From Crassaminicella thermophila (lineage in GTDB: Bacteria > Bacillota > Clostridia > Peptostreptococcales > Thermotaleaceae), in the NCBI RefSeq assembly GCF_008152325.1, contig NZ_CP042243.1, positions 1,679,026 to 1,743,025 on the forward strand: a stretch of 64,000 nucleotides of DNA. Reading direction: 5' to 3'. This document shows, in pieces, positions 29,049 through 39,329 of this stretch (position 1 is the first letter of the stretch; every line of letters begins with the position of its first letter). Position numbers and translations under genes: made by a program. The notes below the pieces were generated by a model. The model saw only the letters and a program-made list of their open reading frames with translations, searched no databases and was not told the origin of the DNA.

Positions 29049-30185
29049 TTAATCTAATAAAAAAGCTACAAAAACATGATTAGATAAATCTATTCCCTTT
29101 CTTGTTAATCGTATAACTTGATCGTCTACCTGCAATAACCCCTTTTCTTTTAAATCACAAATTTCATTAGAATACACTTTTAAAGGACTTATACCAAATT
29201 TTTTTGTAAATTTTTTAATACTTATTCCTTTCATCATTCTCAAACCGAGAAACATAGTTTCTGCAATTTCATCCTTTATTGAAATTTCTTCCTTATGCAC
29301 ACATATATTTTTTTTATCGATATTCTCTATATAATCTTTTAAATCTGTTGTGTTTGAATAGCGTATCTTATTTAGGTACGAATGAGCTCCCAAACCTAAA
29401 CCAATATATTCTTCATTTTCCCAATATATCTTATTGTGAATACATTCTTGACCTTCCTTTGCAAAATTAGATATTTCATAATGTTTATATCCATTTTCTA
29501 ATAGGTAATCTATCGTAAAATGATACATTTTTCTATCCTTTTCTTCATCAGGTAAATGTAGTTCTCCCTTTTTATACAACTGATTGAATACAGTTCCTTC
29601 TTCAATTTTTAAACTGTAAGCTGAAATATGTTCAGGTTTTAATGTTACAACATTTCTTAATGTCTCTTGCCAATGATTTATGCTTTGATTAGGAAGAGCA
29701 AACATAATATCTATATTTATATTTTTAAATCCTATTTCTCTTGCTAATAAATAGTTTCTAACAAATTCCTTACTATTGTGCACTCTTCCTAATTTTTTTA
29801 AAAGAAAATCCTGCCATGCTTGAAGCCCTATACTCAATCTATTGATGTTATGATTTAAATAATAACTAATTTTTTCTTTATTTAAAGTTCCAGGATTACT
29901 CTCTATTGAAAATTCTAAATCCTCTTTTAAATTAAAATTTGAATGTATACCATTTATTATTTTATCCATTTTATTAATAGAAATAATAGAAGGTGTTCCT
30001 CCACCTATAAATATAGATTTTATTTTACATTTTCTCAATTTTTCCTCATATATTTTCATTTCCTTTATTAATGCATCAATATATTTAGAAATCATCTCCT
30101 CTGTAGCACTAAAAGAACAAAAATCACAATATAAACACTTTTGAGCACAAAATGGTATATGAATATACATACCTATCTCTTTCAT
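29049..30185 (-). CDS. hemW: Radical-SAM heme chaperone HemW
   Basis: The 378-residue protein was formerly called oxygen-independent coproporphyrinogen III oxidase-like. It begins IGMYIHIPFCAQKCLYCDFCSF with the SAM-cluster cysteines C13, C17 and C20. IFIGGGTPSI, the HemN-type C-terminal domain and LGLGAHSYLN follow. HemW proteins bind heme and insert it in target proteins rather than oxidising coproporphyrinogen. Located between lepA and hrcA, the typical Firmicutes position. Confidence 0.95.
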   Translation of the reverse strand: MKEIGMYIHIPFCAQKCLYCDFCSFSATEEMISKYIDALIKEMKIYEEKLRKCKIKSIFIGGGTPSIISINKMDKIINGIHSNFNLKEDLEFSIESNPGTLNKEKISYYLNHNINRLSIGLQAWQDFLLKKLGRVHNSKEFVRNYLLAREIGFKNINIDIMFALPNQSINHWQETLRNVVTLKPEHISAYSLKIEEGTVFNQLYKKGELHLPDEEKDRKMYHFTIDYLLENGYKHYEISNFAKEGQECIHNKIYWENEEYIGLGLGAHSYLNKIRYSNTTDLKDYIENIDKKNICVHKEEISIKDEIAETMFLGLRMMKGISIKKFTKKFGISPLKVYSNEICDLKEKGLLQVDDQVIRLTRKGIDLSNHVFVAFLLD

Positions 30186-30206
30186 ATTATCACCTCTATT
30201 GAAAGA

Positions 30207-30233
30207 AAATAGCCACCTATTTGGTGACTATTT
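30207..30233 (-). terminator. Terminator at the end of lepA
   Basis: AAATAGTCACC/GGTGGCTATTT (11 bp with one G-U, 5-base loop) overlaps the lepA stop codon and is followed by TTCTTTC. Confidence 0.75.
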
Positions 30234-32042
30234 ATTATCATCATATTTTAATACAGCCATAAAAGCTTCTTGAGGAACTTCCACTGACCCTAATTGTCTC
30301 ATACGTTTCTTACCTTCCTTTTGTTTCTCAAGAAGTTTCTTCTTTCTTGATATATCTCCACCATAACATTTTGCCAATACATCTTTTCTCATAGCTTTAA
30401 TAGTCTCTCTAGCAATAACCTTAGAACCTATAGCAGCTTGAATAGGAATAGCGAACATGTGGCGTGGAATCACATCTTTTAGTTTTTCACAAACAACCCT
30501 TCCCCTACTTTCAGCTTTGCTTTCATGTACAATCATTGAAAAAGCATCTATTACTTCTTTATTTAATAATATATCCATTTTTACAAGTTTAGACCTTTGA
30601 TATCCTTTGAATTCATAATCTAGTGAACCATATCCTCTTGTTTTAGATTTTAATGCATCAAAGAAATCATAAACTACCTCATTTAATGGAAGTTCGTAAT
30701 GAAGCGATACCCTTTTTTCATCTAGATATTCCATATTCTTCATTATACCTCTTCGATCTTGACATAACTCCATAACATTTCCAACATATTCATTTGGCAA
30801 CATAATTTGAGCATCTACAATAGGTTCTTCCATAAATTGTATTTCTTGGCTTGGAGGTAAATTTGTTGGATTTTGAACCATTAGTACCTCTCCATTTGTT
30901 TTAGTCACTCTGTATATAACACTTGGAGAAGTTGTAATCAAATCCAAATTAAATTCTCTTTCTAATCTTTCTTGAATAATTTCCATATGCAAAAGACCTA
31001 AAAAACCACATCTGAATCCAAATCCTAAAGCATTTGAAGTTTCTGGTTCGAATTCTAATGCTGCGTCATTTACTTGTAATTTTTCTAAAGCGTCTCTTAC
31101 ATTTTCATATTTTTCCCCTTCTGCTGGATATATACCACAATACACCATAGGCACTACCTTTTTATATCCTGGTAGAGGTTCTTTCGCAGGATTTGATGCA
31201 GAAGTAATAGTATCCCCGACCTGTGTATCTTTTACATTTTTTATACTAGCTGTTATATATCCAACTTCTCCAGCTTTAAGCTCATCAACAGCCATTGGCC
31301 TTGGAATAAATACACCTACTTCATTTACTTCAAACTTTTTACCAGTAGCCATCATTAAAATCTTATCTCCTGGTCTTACAGTTCCTTCCTTTACTCGCAC
31401 ATAAGCTATAACACCTTTATAACTATCATAATAAGAATCAAAAATCAACGCCTTTAATGGAGCATCTTCATCTCCAGTTGGTGCAGGAACTTTTTTTACA
31501 ATAGCTTCTAAAACGTCTTCAATATTCAAACCTTCTTTTGCTGATACAAGTGGAGCATCACTAGCATCTATTCCAATAATTTCTTCTATTTCATTTTTAA
31601 TTTCATCTGGTCTAGCACTAGGCAAATCAATCTTATTAATAACAGGTATTATCTCCAAATTTTGATCAAGAGCCAAATACACATTTGCTAATGTTTGTGC
31701 TTCAACTCCCTGTGCTGCATCTACTACTAACACAGCACCTTCACAAGCAGCCAAGCTTCTTGATACCTCATAAGTAAAGTCTACATGTCCTGGTGTATCA
31801 ATTAGATTTAATATATATTCTTCACCTTTATTATTTTTATAGATTAAACGAGTTGTTTGAAGTTTTATAGTAATGCCACGTTCTCTCTCTAAATCCATGC
31901 TGTCTAATATTTGATTTTTCATCTCTCTTTGAGTGAGTAAACCTGTCTTTTCAATCAATCTATCAGCAAGGGTAGATTTTCCATGATCAATATGGGCAAT
32001 AATACTAAAATTACGTATCTTTTGTTGACGATTACTGCTCAT
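30228..32042 (-). CDS. lepA: Translation elongation factor 4 (LepA)
   Basis: Ribosome-associated GTPase that back-translocates or rescues stalled ribosomes. It shows G1 [17 protein letters not shown] and [11 protein letters not shown]-like domains, and the LepA-specific C-terminus ([27 protein letters not shown]). The start is ATG 32042 (604 residues), preceded by GAGGAGGAGTAGGA; an upstream in-frame start at 32063 would be inside that region and is not conserved. It is the upstream neighbour of hemW. Confidence 0.98.
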   Translation of the reverse strand: MSSNRQQKIRNFSIIAHIDHGKSTLADRLIEKTGLLTQREMKNQILDSMDLERERGITIKLQTTRLIYKNNKGEEYILNLIDTPGHVDFTYEVSRSLAACEGAVLVVDAAQGVEAQTLANVYLALDQNLEIIPVINKIDLPSARPDEIKNEIEEIIGIDASDAPLVSAKEGLNIEDVLEAIVKKVPAPTGDEDAPLKALIFDSYYDSYKGVIAYVRVKEGTVRPGDKILMMATGKKFEVNEVGVFIPRPMAVDELKAGEVGYITASIKNVKDTQVGDTITSASNPAKEPLPGYKKVVPMVYCGIYPAEGEKYENVRDALEKLQVNDAALEFEPETSNALGFGFRCGFLGLLHMEIIQERLEREFNLDLITTSPSVIYRVTKTNGEVLMVQNPTNLPPSQEIQFMEEPIVDAQIMLPNEYVGNVMELCQDRRGIMKNMEYLDEKRVSLHYELPLNEVVYDFFDALKSKTRGYGSLDYEFKGYQRSKLVKMDILLNKEVIDAFSMIVHESKAESRGRVVCEKLKDVIPRHMFAIPIQAAIGSKVIARETIKAMRKDVLAKCYGGDISRKKKLLEKQKEGKKRMRQLGSVEVPQEAFMAVLKYDDNK

Positions 32043-32131
32043 TCCTACTCCTCCTCTATACACTTTCCGATAATCTTTACCATTATATCATAATTCATTC
32101 CTATCGTATAGAGTCCTCATATTTAAAAAAT

Positions 32132-32160
32132 AAATAACCAGGCTAGTAGCCCGGTCGTTT
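32132..32160 (-). terminator. Hairpin at the end of the 113-aa gene
   Basis: GACCGGGC-5 bases-GCCTGGT with flanking A/T pairs, overlapping the stop codon at 32143, followed by TATTTATTTTTT on the minus strand. Confidence 0.8.
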
Positions 32161-32484
32161 ATTTTTTATTAACACCTCTACAAAACCATTGATTTCGTTT
32201 TTAACATATCTGTATGTATCATAAATTTTTTGTTCATCTATATAGAATTTATCTCCACAAAAACTTATTTCATACATTCTTTCATTTATTTTATTAAATC
32301 CAAAAACTTTAGGTTCTTTAAGCATCATCATAGAGCGAAAAGAGTTATCTACAATCCAAATACCGCTTATTAATAAAAAAATTAAAAACAGAATACAAAT
32401 AAATCTGCTCTTTATTCTTTTTTTGTTGCTTTTTTTTATATTTTTTTCTAATTTTTTTCTTTCAACTCTACTCAATTTTATCAC
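32143..32484 (-). CDS. Small single-span membrane protein of unknown function
   Basis: The 113-residue protein has a very basic N-terminus (KLSRVERKKLEKNIKKSNKKRIKSR, about 3-27), one transmembrane helix (about 28-46, FICILFLIFLLISGIWIV) and an outer domain of about 65 residues (EISFCGDKFYIDEQKI). No family recognised. It occupies the place of yqxA between spoIIP and lepA in Bacillus and has nearly the same length; equivalence is inferred from position only. The basic N-terminus and topology would suit a sporulation membrane protein. Confidence 0.75.
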   Translation of the reverse strand: MIKLSRVERKKLEKNIKKSNKKRIKSRFICILFLIFLLISGIWIVDNSFRSMMMLKEPKVFGFNKINERMYEISFCGDKFYIDEQKIYDTYRYVKNEINGFVEVLIKNKRPGY

Positions 32485-32538
32485 CAGTACTATTTTAGCC
32501 TATAAATAAATTTCTTATACAGTTTCCGATCCTATTAA

Positions 32539-33774
32539 TTATTCTTTTATATCCTTTATAACACGATCTAAAATTTCAGCTAAATATTTAGTAGTTCGCA
32601 CTGCCTCCTCTATATAATTGGCAGTATTCCCCACTTCTATAAGAGCATAGTAATCTGAATTAAACTCATTGAATTTATATGGTTTTGTTATAGTTTTTTT
32701 TGCCAATCCTGGGTAATATTCATCACATTTTGCTTTTATATATTCTGCTAATACTAATAGTTTTTCTGCATTTTCATTCTCTGTACCTACAACAATACTA
32801 AATTTTGCTACTTTTTTTCCATCTATAATTACATAGCTTTTCTCTCTAGCAGTATCATTTTTAGGTGCTGCATCTCTATGTATATCAAAAATTATTTTTA
32901 AAGAAGTATTCTTCTTTAAATTTGCACGTAAAGTTTCTAATGATCTTACATAAGATCGTTGATATGATGGATAATCATGAAGTGTATCATTATGTATTAC
33001 CTTATAACCTCTACTTGTTAATTCCTTTGTTAGCGCATCTCCTACTGCTCTAACCGTATATTTTCTATTAAGAGAATGGAAATTCCCTACAGATTCTGGC
33101 ATGTATGATTCTGTTGCATGGGTATGATATATAAATATTGTAGGTTTATTGATATCTAGTTTTACTTTATTTGGCATTTTTATTGACGAGCTCACAATCT
33201 GTATTGATTCTAAAGCTTTATTTGATTGATTGTTTACGCCTTTATGATTTACTTCTTTCATATTACTTGATTCTATAGCTTCATTTTGATGATCTTTAAT
33301 TTCAACATCCTCTTTTATATCCGGCAGCTTTTGAACAAAATCCATAGTGCTTTTTGATTCATTATTTAAAAGATAATAATCATCCATTTCTGCCATGTCG
33401 TCATCAGCTTCTTTTAGCATAGATATCTCTGCTTTAAATAATGTTTTTGGATCTTCATAATCAAAGTTTACTAATTTTCCTAAAGCAAGCTTCATGATTT
33501 CTTTATAATGACTTTTTCCATATTCTTTCTCATAGTTTACTTCCATAATCGGTATAGTTTTGTTTATAAAAAGTATAAGTAGATTATCACTCATATATTT
33601 TTTTGTATCTGCTTGTACAAAATTTTTTCTCTTTTCTATGCCGTTAGCTTTTGCAACCATATCCTTAGTATCCAAAATCAATATTTGAAATGATAAAATA
33701 CACATTATACATGTTACAAAAATCCCTATCCACTTATAATACCTTTTTATATCAATCACCTTAACTTTCACCAA
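32539..33774 (-). CDS. spoIIP: Stage II sporulation protein P (amidase)
   Basis: Peptidoglycan amidase/endopeptidase of the DMP engulfment complex. Of about 411 residues, one N-terminal transmembrane anchor (about 12-32, IGIFVTCIMCILSFQILIL) is followed by a variable linker. The SpoIIP catalytic domain begins near residue 205: IFIYHTHATESYMPE (zinc His), FDIHRDAAP and ALIEVGNTANYIEEAVRT (catalytic Glu). The start is ambiguous between TTG 33774, GTG 33771 and GTG 33783; GAGAGG fits 33774 best. It lies downstream of gpr, as in Bacillus. Confidence 0.95.
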   Translation of the reverse strand: MVKVKVIDIKRYYKWIGIFVTCIMCILSFQILILDTKDMVAKANGIEKRKNFVQADTKKYMSDNLLILFINKTIPIMEVNYEKEYGKSHYKEIMKLALGKLVNFDYEDPKTLFKAEISMLKEADDDMAEMDDYYLLNNESKSTMDFVQKLPDIKEDVEIKDHQNEAIESSNMKEVNHKGVNNQSNKALESIQIVSSSIKMPNKVKLDINKPTIFIYHTHATESYMPESVGNFHSLNRKYTVRAVGDALTKELTSRGYKVIHNDTLHDYPSYQRSYVRSLETLRANLKKNTSLKIIFDIHRDAAPKNDTAREKSYVIIDGKKVAKFSIVVGTENENAEKLLVLAEYIKAKCDEYYPGLAKKTITKPYKFNEFNSDYYALIEVGNTANYIEEAVRTTKYLAEILDRVIKDIKE

Positions 33775-33856
33775 TCCATGCACCTCTCTTCATTTTCTTT
33801 TGTTTTTTATCTATACGATAAAATTATATGAGAGGCTCTTTGAATATATGATTGAC

Positions 33857-34831
33857 TTATTGTAAATATCTATTTACATCTTTCAAATCTATTCCAGGAT
33901 GTAGGGCTATATTTAATGCATTAGCAATAACTTGTGATATATTTGTTATAATAACATCAATATCTTTCGTTGTAACAATTACGTTAGCTCCATAAGGATC
34001 TAATACTTCTTTTATCAAACTATATTTGTCTTCATCAGACATTCCTCTTAATAACTTATAAAATTCAGATTCCTTTGATGCTTGATCAGATAAAGCATCC
34101 ACTACTAATTTTATTGTATCATTTGCTAAAGTAGCTGCATCTACAACAGTAGGTACACCAATAGCAATAACAGGCACCCCTAAAGTATGTTGACTTAATT
34201 CTTTTCGTTTATTTCCAATGCCTGAACCTGGGTTAATACCCGTTGTTGATATTTGTATTGTCGTATGAACTCTTTGCATTCTTCTTGAAGCTAATGCATC
34301 AATAGCTACAACCAAGTCCGGCTTTGTTTTTTCTACAATCCCTCGAATAATCTCTACTGTTTCTATACCAGTAGTTCCCATAACACCTGGTGATATAGCA
34401 CTTACAGGTCTCATTGTTGGATCATCAGTCTTTTTATACATTTCAAAAAAATGTCTTGTAACAAATACTTTTGAAACTACCTGTGGCCCTAATGCATCTG
34501 GCGTTATATCCCAGTTTCCAAGTCCAACAATAAGTGTTTTGAAATTACTTTTATTTGGTATAAGATTTACTAATTCTTTTGCTAATAATTGGCTCAACGC
34601 ATCTTTTACATCTGCATCAGCCTTTTTTAAACTAGGAGATTCAATCGTAATATAGCTACCTTCTGGTTTCCCCATTATTTTACTGCCTTCTTGATTTAAG
34701 ACCTTTACATGTGTAATCGTAGCAAATTCTTGCTTTTTTTGTTCTACCTCAACGCCAGGAATTTCTTGCTGTGTATTCTCTTTGTATAATTCTCTAATTT
34801 CTAAAGCTAAATCAGAACGTATTTGAAACAT
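33857..34831 (-). CDS. gpr: Germination protease GPR
   Basis: Endoprotease that degrades small acid-soluble spore proteins during germination; made as a zymogen in the forespore. The protein has FQIRSDLALEIRELY, IPGVEVEQ (propeptide region), LGNWDITPDALGPQVV and DALASRRMQRVHTTIQISTTGINPGSGIGN, all GPR signatures. The start is ATG 34831 (324 residues), eight bases after AGGAGG; the GTG at 34840 overlaps it. A candidate substrate gene (SASP-like) lies at 39990-40148. Confidence 0.97.
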   Translation of the reverse strand: MFQIRSDLALEIRELYKENTQQEIPGVEVEQKKQEFATITHVKVLNQEGSKIMGKPEGSYITIESPSLKKADADVKDALSQLLAKELVNLIPNKSNFKTLIVGLGNWDITPDALGPQVVSKVFVTRHFFEMYKKTDDPTMRPVSAISPGVMGTTGIETVEIIRGIVEKTKPDLVVAIDALASRRMQRVHTTIQISTTGINPGSGIGNKRKELSQHTLGVPVIAIGVPTVVDAATLANDTIKLVVDALSDQASKESEFYKLLRGMSDEDKYSLIKEVLDPYGANVIVTTKDIDVIITNISQVIANALNIALHPGIDLKDVNRYLQ

Positions 34832-34964
34832 TATTTGCACCTCCTATTTTTATATTCTTAACTTTTTTTGCAATTTTATGTAAATAAAACAAATAATAAA
34901 AAATTATAAAAAAAATGCATAAACATAAGCTTTTATGGAAATAAAACAATTAGTAGTTTTTCCC

Positions 34965-34993
34965 TTGCTTTTTCGTAATAATCATGATAGAAT
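34965..34993 (+). promoter_or_regulatory. Promoter of rpsT
   Basis: TTGCTT (34965-34970), 17-base spacer, TAGAAT (34988-34993), ending 36 bases before the rpsT start. It is the only plus-strand promoter needed in the first 47 kb. Confidence 0.65.
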
Positions 34994-35029
34994 AACTTTT
35001 GTTGAATTGGATACAAGGGGGTGAACAGG

Positions 35030-35293
35030 TTGGCTAATATTAAATCTGCTAAAAAAAGAATCAAAGTTATAGAAGTAAAAACAGCTAGAAACAGAAGAAT
35101 TAAATCTGCTGTTAAAACTGCTATAAGAAGATTCGAAGAAGCTCTAACTGCAGGTAACTTAGAAGAAGCAAAAGCTAAGTTTCGTTTTGCTGAAAAGAAA
35201 ATCATGCAAGCTGCTGCTAAAGGAACTATCCACAAAAATGCTGCTTCAAGAAAGGTAGCAAAATTAGCAAGCAAATTAAACAAAGCAATGTAG
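35030..35293 (+). CDS. rpsT: 30S ribosomal protein S20
   Basis: The 87-residue basic protein binds 16S rRNA early in 30S assembly: ANIKSAKKRIKVIE, IHKNAASRKVAKLASKLNKAM. The start is TTG at 35030 (S20 proteins begin MANIKSAKK), with AAGGGGGTG directly upstream; the in-frame GTG at 35021 is part of that ribosome binding site. It is transcribed against all its neighbours, as in Bacillus where rpsT is divergent from gpr. Confidence 0.97.
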   Translation: MANIKSAKKRIKVIEVKTARNRRIKSAVKTAIRRFEEALTAGNLEEAKAKFRFAEKKIMQAAAKGTIHKNAASRKVAKLASKLNKAM

Positions 35294-35334
35294 TAAATTT
35301 ATTCAATCAACCGTCAGTTATTCCCCATAAACAT

Positions 35335-35359
35335 AAAAGCGTACAATGTACGCTTTTTT
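35335..35359. terminator. Bidirectional terminator between rpsT and holA
   Basis: AAAAGCGTAC-3 bases-GTACGCTTTTTT, a 9-10 bp stem with T/A runs on both sides, between the convergent 3' ends of rpsT (+) and holA (-). Confidence 0.85.
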
Positions 35360-35376
35360 ATTGTTTTAGGAATCTC

Positions 35377-36411
35377 TTATTTTGCAAACTGAGCAATTAA
35401 TAATTCTATAGCCATTCTTTGATCAATCCTTCCCTTTTTTATACTTTCATCTGTCAAAAGACATTGTTCTAGTGCTTTTTTTAATATATCAACATTAAAA
35501 TTTAAAGCTTGCTTTAAATATTTTTTTACAACAAATTGCTTAAGTCCTAATTTTGGTCCTATTGCCACTGGCGTGTAGCCCTGTTTTTCCATTAACTTTA
35601 TTTGGAATAAATATCGAAATTGTCTTGTAATCATATATAAAATCTTTATTTCTGATTCTCCTTCCATCAACATATCACTTAAAATAGAAAGGGCTTTCTC
35701 ACTATTTTTTGTTCCTATAGACTCTACTAAGCTGAATATATTATTTTCTATAGATTTAGGTGCAAGCAATTCAATATCTTGCGTTGTTATTAAATTTCTG
35801 TCTCCAACATAACTACACAATTTATTTATTTCATTATCTAAATCTTTTAAGCTTTTTGTTGAATTTTTTTCTAAATAGCCAGTAATATCTAAGAAAAAAG
35901 ATATCTCTTGCTTTCTAACTTGTTTATTGTATTTTGCAAAAGTTCTTTCAATCCACTTATAAATATCTTTTTCAACTAACTTATCAAATTCTACAACTTT
36001 ACCATACTTATTAATCATCTTTATTATTTTTTTTCTTTTATCAATTTCATTTGTTACTATAAAAAATAAATGTGTTGTACTTGGTATATTTCCAAAGTAT
36101 TTAATAAGACTTTCTTCTTCTTGATCACTTATATTTTTTCTTTTCCCAAAAAAACATTCTAAATCCTTAATTAAAACCATCCTTTTTTCTCCCATAAAAG
36201 GAAGAGTTTCACAAGCATTAATTATCATATCAACATTTGTTTCTTTTCCATCTATAAATTGGAAATTAAGATCTTCAAAAGCTTTATCTATCATTTTCTG
36301 CTTAATTTTATCAATTGTATTTTCTATAAGATAATATTCCTTCCCATAGAACAAATATAGATTATCTAGGCAATCATTCTTTAAATCCTTTAATACATCT
36401 TTATATGTCAT
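35377..36411 (-). CDS. holA: DNA polymerase III delta subunit
   Basis: Clamp-loader subunit of 344 residues: NLYLFYGKEYYLIENTIDKIK at the start, an AAA+-like fold without a functional Walker A, and the C-terminal collar (ILYMITRQFRYLFQIKLM, KKGRIDQRMAIELLIAQFA). It corresponds to yqeN, next to comEC and rpsT as in Bacillus. Confidence 0.95.
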   Translation of the reverse strand: MTYKDVLKDLKNDCLDNLYLFYGKEYYLIENTIDKIKQKMIDKAFEDLNFQFIDGKETNVDMIINACETLPFMGEKRMVLIKDLECFFGKRKNISDQEEESLIKYFGNIPSTTHLFFIVTNEIDKRKKIIKMINKYGKVVEFDKLVEKDIYKWIERTFAKYNKQVRKQEISFFLDITGYLEKNSTKSLKDLDNEINKLCSYVGDRNLITTQDIELLAPKSIENNIFSLVESIGTKNSEKALSILSDMLMEGESEIKILYMITRQFRYLFQIKLMEKQGYTPVAIGPKLGLKQFVVKKYLKQALNFNVDILKKALEQCLLTDESIKKGRIDQRMAIELLIAQFAK

Positions 36412-36431
36412 CTATAACCTCCATAACAAAT

Positions 36432-38771
36432 TTAATTTTTTTCGTTCTCTATCATTTTTTTGATTTTTATCTTTTCACCACAAAAATATAAGCTTACAGC
36501 ACCATTTTTATCATTTCTAAATACAATTATATGATTCTTTTTAAATCTATTTAATACTTCTTTATGTGGATGTCCAAAATAATTTTTTCCAACCTGTATA
36601 ATAGCAATTTTAGGACTTATTAGTTTAATAAACTCCTCTGTACTTGAACTATTACTTCCATGGTGTGCTACTTTTAATACATCTATAGAAAGATTTGGAT
36701 AACTTTTAACAATTTTCTTTTCTGCTTCGGCTTCTATATCCCCAGTAAATAATATATTCTTATCTTTATACGTCATAAGTATAACCAGCGAATTATTATT
36801 AATATCATCTCCACCATCCATAATTAATTCACGGCTTGGATTAAGAATTCTTAAAACCAAATCATCTTCAACTATAATTTTATCATCCTTAATTCCTTTA
36901 TATATTTTTGTTCCTTGATGAATACATTTTTCCTTTAATAACTTTAAATCTTCTGACTGGTAAAAATCTGTCCCCATAACCAAAGTATCTACTTTTAAAT
37001 GATCCAATACACTTAATAACCCCTGTATATGATCTTTATGGATATGAGACAATATAATCATATCAAATCTTTTAATGCCATTCTTTAATAAACAAGGAAC
37101 TAATACATCTTCACCTACATCTATCATTTTTTTAGAACTTCCACCACCATCAATTAGTATATTTTTATTTCTAGGTGTTCTGATCAAAATGCAATCTCCT
37201 TGACCAACATCTATAAACACAATTTCCATTTTATTAGGAATTATGTATGAAACTATATTTATAACTACATACAAGCCTATAATAATAAATATTGCATTTT
37301 TTTTATTGATAGAAAATATTTTATCTTCTTCAATCGTCAAAAATATAAAAAATAAATAATAAATAATAATGAAAAAAAAGCTTGGCGAAATCACTTCAAT
37401 GCTAGAAAAAGGTATTTTTTCTATAAAATAAGACAATACCATAATCACTTTTATGAAAAAAAGAACAACAAAGCCTAAAATTGATGCAAAGCGCAAGCTA
37501 ATTAATCCGATTAAAATTATACAAATCCCCAACGGCACAAGTAAACTCATAATCATAACAACAGGCACATTTACAATAAATGCTCCTAAAGATATGTAAT
37601 TAAAATGGTATCCTACAATAGGAATAATCCCTATTTGTGCAGCTACAGATACAGCTAAAATTTCTCTGAAAGGATTTGGAACTATTACTAATCTTTTTAA
37701 AATTTCTTTATAAAAAATAATAATAGATAACGCTGCTATAAAAGAAAGTTGAAAACCAATATTCATTAAATATATAGGATTTATAACTAAAATTATAAAA
37801 CCTATAGTAAAAATAGCAGATATTGAATCATATCTTCTATTAACTAAAGGTGCAAATATAAATACTGTTACCATCAAAGTAGCTCTCAAAACAGAAGGCG
37901 CATATCCAGTAATAATAACATAAAAACAAAAAATCACCAATATTATAAATGTTTTTATAGATATCAAAAACCCTTTTAGCAATCTATTTAAAAACATATA
38001 AACAATTCCAATATGTAGACCTGAAACTGCCAAAATATGTGCTATTCCTGCCTTTCTAAAAACTTTATAAGTTTTTACATCCAACCTATCTTTATCTCCA
38101 AAAATAATTCCTAGAAGAATATTTCCTTCTTTATTTGGCATAATATTGTAAATTACATTTGAAATTTTATTTTTTATAATATTAGCAATCCTTAAGACAA
38201 ATGAAATATTCCCTTTCCCAATTATATCTAATTTATCAGCAGCATATAAAATACCATAAATCCTTTTATTTTTCAAATACATCTGATAATCAAACATTTT
38301 TGGATTTCTTCTTTTTTGTGGTTCTAAAAGGATTCCATAAATACCAACTCTTTTTCCCATCACCATTCCTAATTTATTATGTTTTTGTCTGAATTTTATA
38401 ATAATTTTATCAGATATTCTATAACTTTTACTATTAACAATAACATTTACCACTTTCAAGGTTAATTGTGGCTTATCTTTATTAGAAACATTAATCACGT
38501 CTCCAACAACATATACATTATTGTTAAAAAATTGTTTTAGCTGTCCTTCATATTCACTATTCAATTTAAAATTTAATGCTCCAAATAGTAAAATGAATAC
38601 AAACAAAATAACAACTATCCATTTTCTCCTACATATAAAAAATCCAATCATAACAATTATACAGAAAACATACATTATTACTTTATAAGATATAGAAAGT
38701 TTGTATTGTAAAAAAATTCCTAATGCATAAAATATACTTATTCCACAAATAGGTCTTCTCACTATTTTCAC
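36432..38771 (-). CDS. comEC: ComEC/Rec2 competence membrane channel
   Basis: The 779-residue protein transports single-stranded DNA across the membrane in transformation. It has N-terminal helices with a DUF4131 OB-like domain, the Competence domain (FRKAGIAHILAVSGLHIGIVYMFLN, about residues 240-265) and a C-terminal metallo-beta-lactamase domain (FIDVGQGDCILIRTPRNKNILIDGG; LSHIHKDHIQGL; KVAHHGSNSSS). All three parts are present, so the gene looks intact. No comEA is adjacent. It precedes holA by 20 bases. Confidence 0.96.
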   Translation of the reverse strand: MKIVRRPICGISIFYALGIFLQYKLSISYKVIMYVFCIIVMIGFFICRRKWIVVILFVFILLFGALNFKLNSEYEGQLKQFFNNNVYVVGDVINVSNKDKPQLTLKVVNVIVNSKSYRISDKIIIKFRQKHNKLGMVMGKRVGIYGILLEPQKRRNPKMFDYQMYLKNKRIYGILYAADKLDIIGKGNISFVLRIANIIKNKISNVIYNIMPNKEGNILLGIIFGDKDRLDVKTYKVFRKAGIAHILAVSGLHIGIVYMFLNRLLKGFLISIKTFIILVIFCFYVIITGYAPSVLRATLMVTVFIFAPLVNRRYDSISAIFTIGFIILVINPIYLMNIGFQLSFIAALSIIIFYKEILKRLVIVPNPFREILAVSVAAQIGIIPIVGYHFNYISLGAFIVNVPVVMIMSLLVPLGICIILIGLISLRFASILGFVVLFFIKVIMVLSYFIEKIPFSSIEVISPSFFFIIIYYLFFIFLTIEEDKIFSINKKNAIFIIIGLYVVINIVSYIIPNKMEIVFIDVGQGDCILIRTPRNKNILIDGGGSSKKMIDVGEDVLVPCLLKNGIKRFDMIILSHIHKDHIQGLLSVLDHLKVDTLVMGTDFYQSEDLKLLKEKCIHQGTKIYKGIKDDKIIVEDDLVLRILNPSRELIMDGGDDINNNSLVILMTYKDKNILFTGDIEAEAEKKIVKSYPNLSIDVLKVAHHGSNSSSTEEFIKLISPKIAIIQVGKNYFGHPHKEVLNRFKKNHIIVFRNDKNGAVSLYFCGEKIKIKKMIENEKN

Positions 38772-38837
38772 ATACCCTTCCTTATTCTAATAAAATATTC
38801 TTTCCATAAAATGTACATTTTTTCCTTATTTATAGAA

Positions 38838-38868
38838 AAAAGACATATTCCAATGAAATATGCCTTTT
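38838..38868 (-). terminator. Terminator after the 99-aa gene
   Basis: AAAAGGCATATT-7 bases-AATATGTCTTTT (12 bp, one G-U) then TTCTAT on the minus strand, between the unknown gene at 38889 and comEC. Confidence 0.8.
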
Positions 38869-38888
38869 ACTAAAAGATTTTAATATTT

Positions 38889-39188
38889 TCATTCTCTTTC
38901 ACTTCTTAAATGATTTGGCCTATATCTCCCTGTTGTATGATCATTTTTCTCATACATTAAGTCTGCTTCAATATTTATACTATGATTACTTTTATCATGT
39001 TTTATTTCTACATTCTCGACTCTTGCATCATCTTGATGATAATTTAAATACTGCCATAAAATATCTCTTGCATTTTCTACACTTACATTTCTATCATATA
39101 TTGTTAAGTATTCTTTCTCTGGAACTTCAAGATACAATTTATACTTACCGCTTAATTTTACTCTTCTTTCACTAATGCTATTTAGCAT
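38889..39188 (-). CDS. Unknown 99-aa soluble protein
   Basis: From ATG 39188 (after AAAGGAAGGGATTTT) the protein is 99 residues: LNSISERRVKLSGKYKLYLE, VSVENARDILWQYLNYHQDD, then a polar Asp/His/Asn-rich end with HTTGRYRPNHL. It lacks a signal or membrane segment. I recognise no family. A longer in-frame start at 39227 lacks a good ribosome binding site. It has its own terminator and lies between the ECF S component and comEC. Confidence 0.75.
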   Translation of the reverse strand: MLNSISERRVKLSGKYKLYLEVPEKEYLTIYDRNVSVENARDILWQYLNYHQDDARVENVEIKHDKSNHSINIEADLMYEKNDHTTGRYRPNHLRSERE

Positions 39189-39295
39189 AAAATCCCTTCC
39201 TTTCTCTTCTTTATATATCATTATCATTCCCTTTTTGTAAAAAAGGTTACAGAAAGATATTTTCCATTATATGGATTTTTAATTTCGTTATTAAA

Positions 39296-39329
39296 AAAAT
39301 GAGGCTTCTATCTCTAGAAACCTCATTTT
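39296..39329 (-). terminator. Terminator of the ECF S-component gene
   Basis: AAAATGAGGTTTCTA-4 bases-TAGAAGCCTCATTTT (15 bp, one G-U) followed by TTTAAT; it overlaps the end of the gene at 39328. Confidence 0.85.

Noticed and set aside
34933-35283. 116-codon ORF opposite rpsT
   Set aside because: Antisense shadow of rpsT with no ribosome binding site; S20 is unmistakable on the plus strand.
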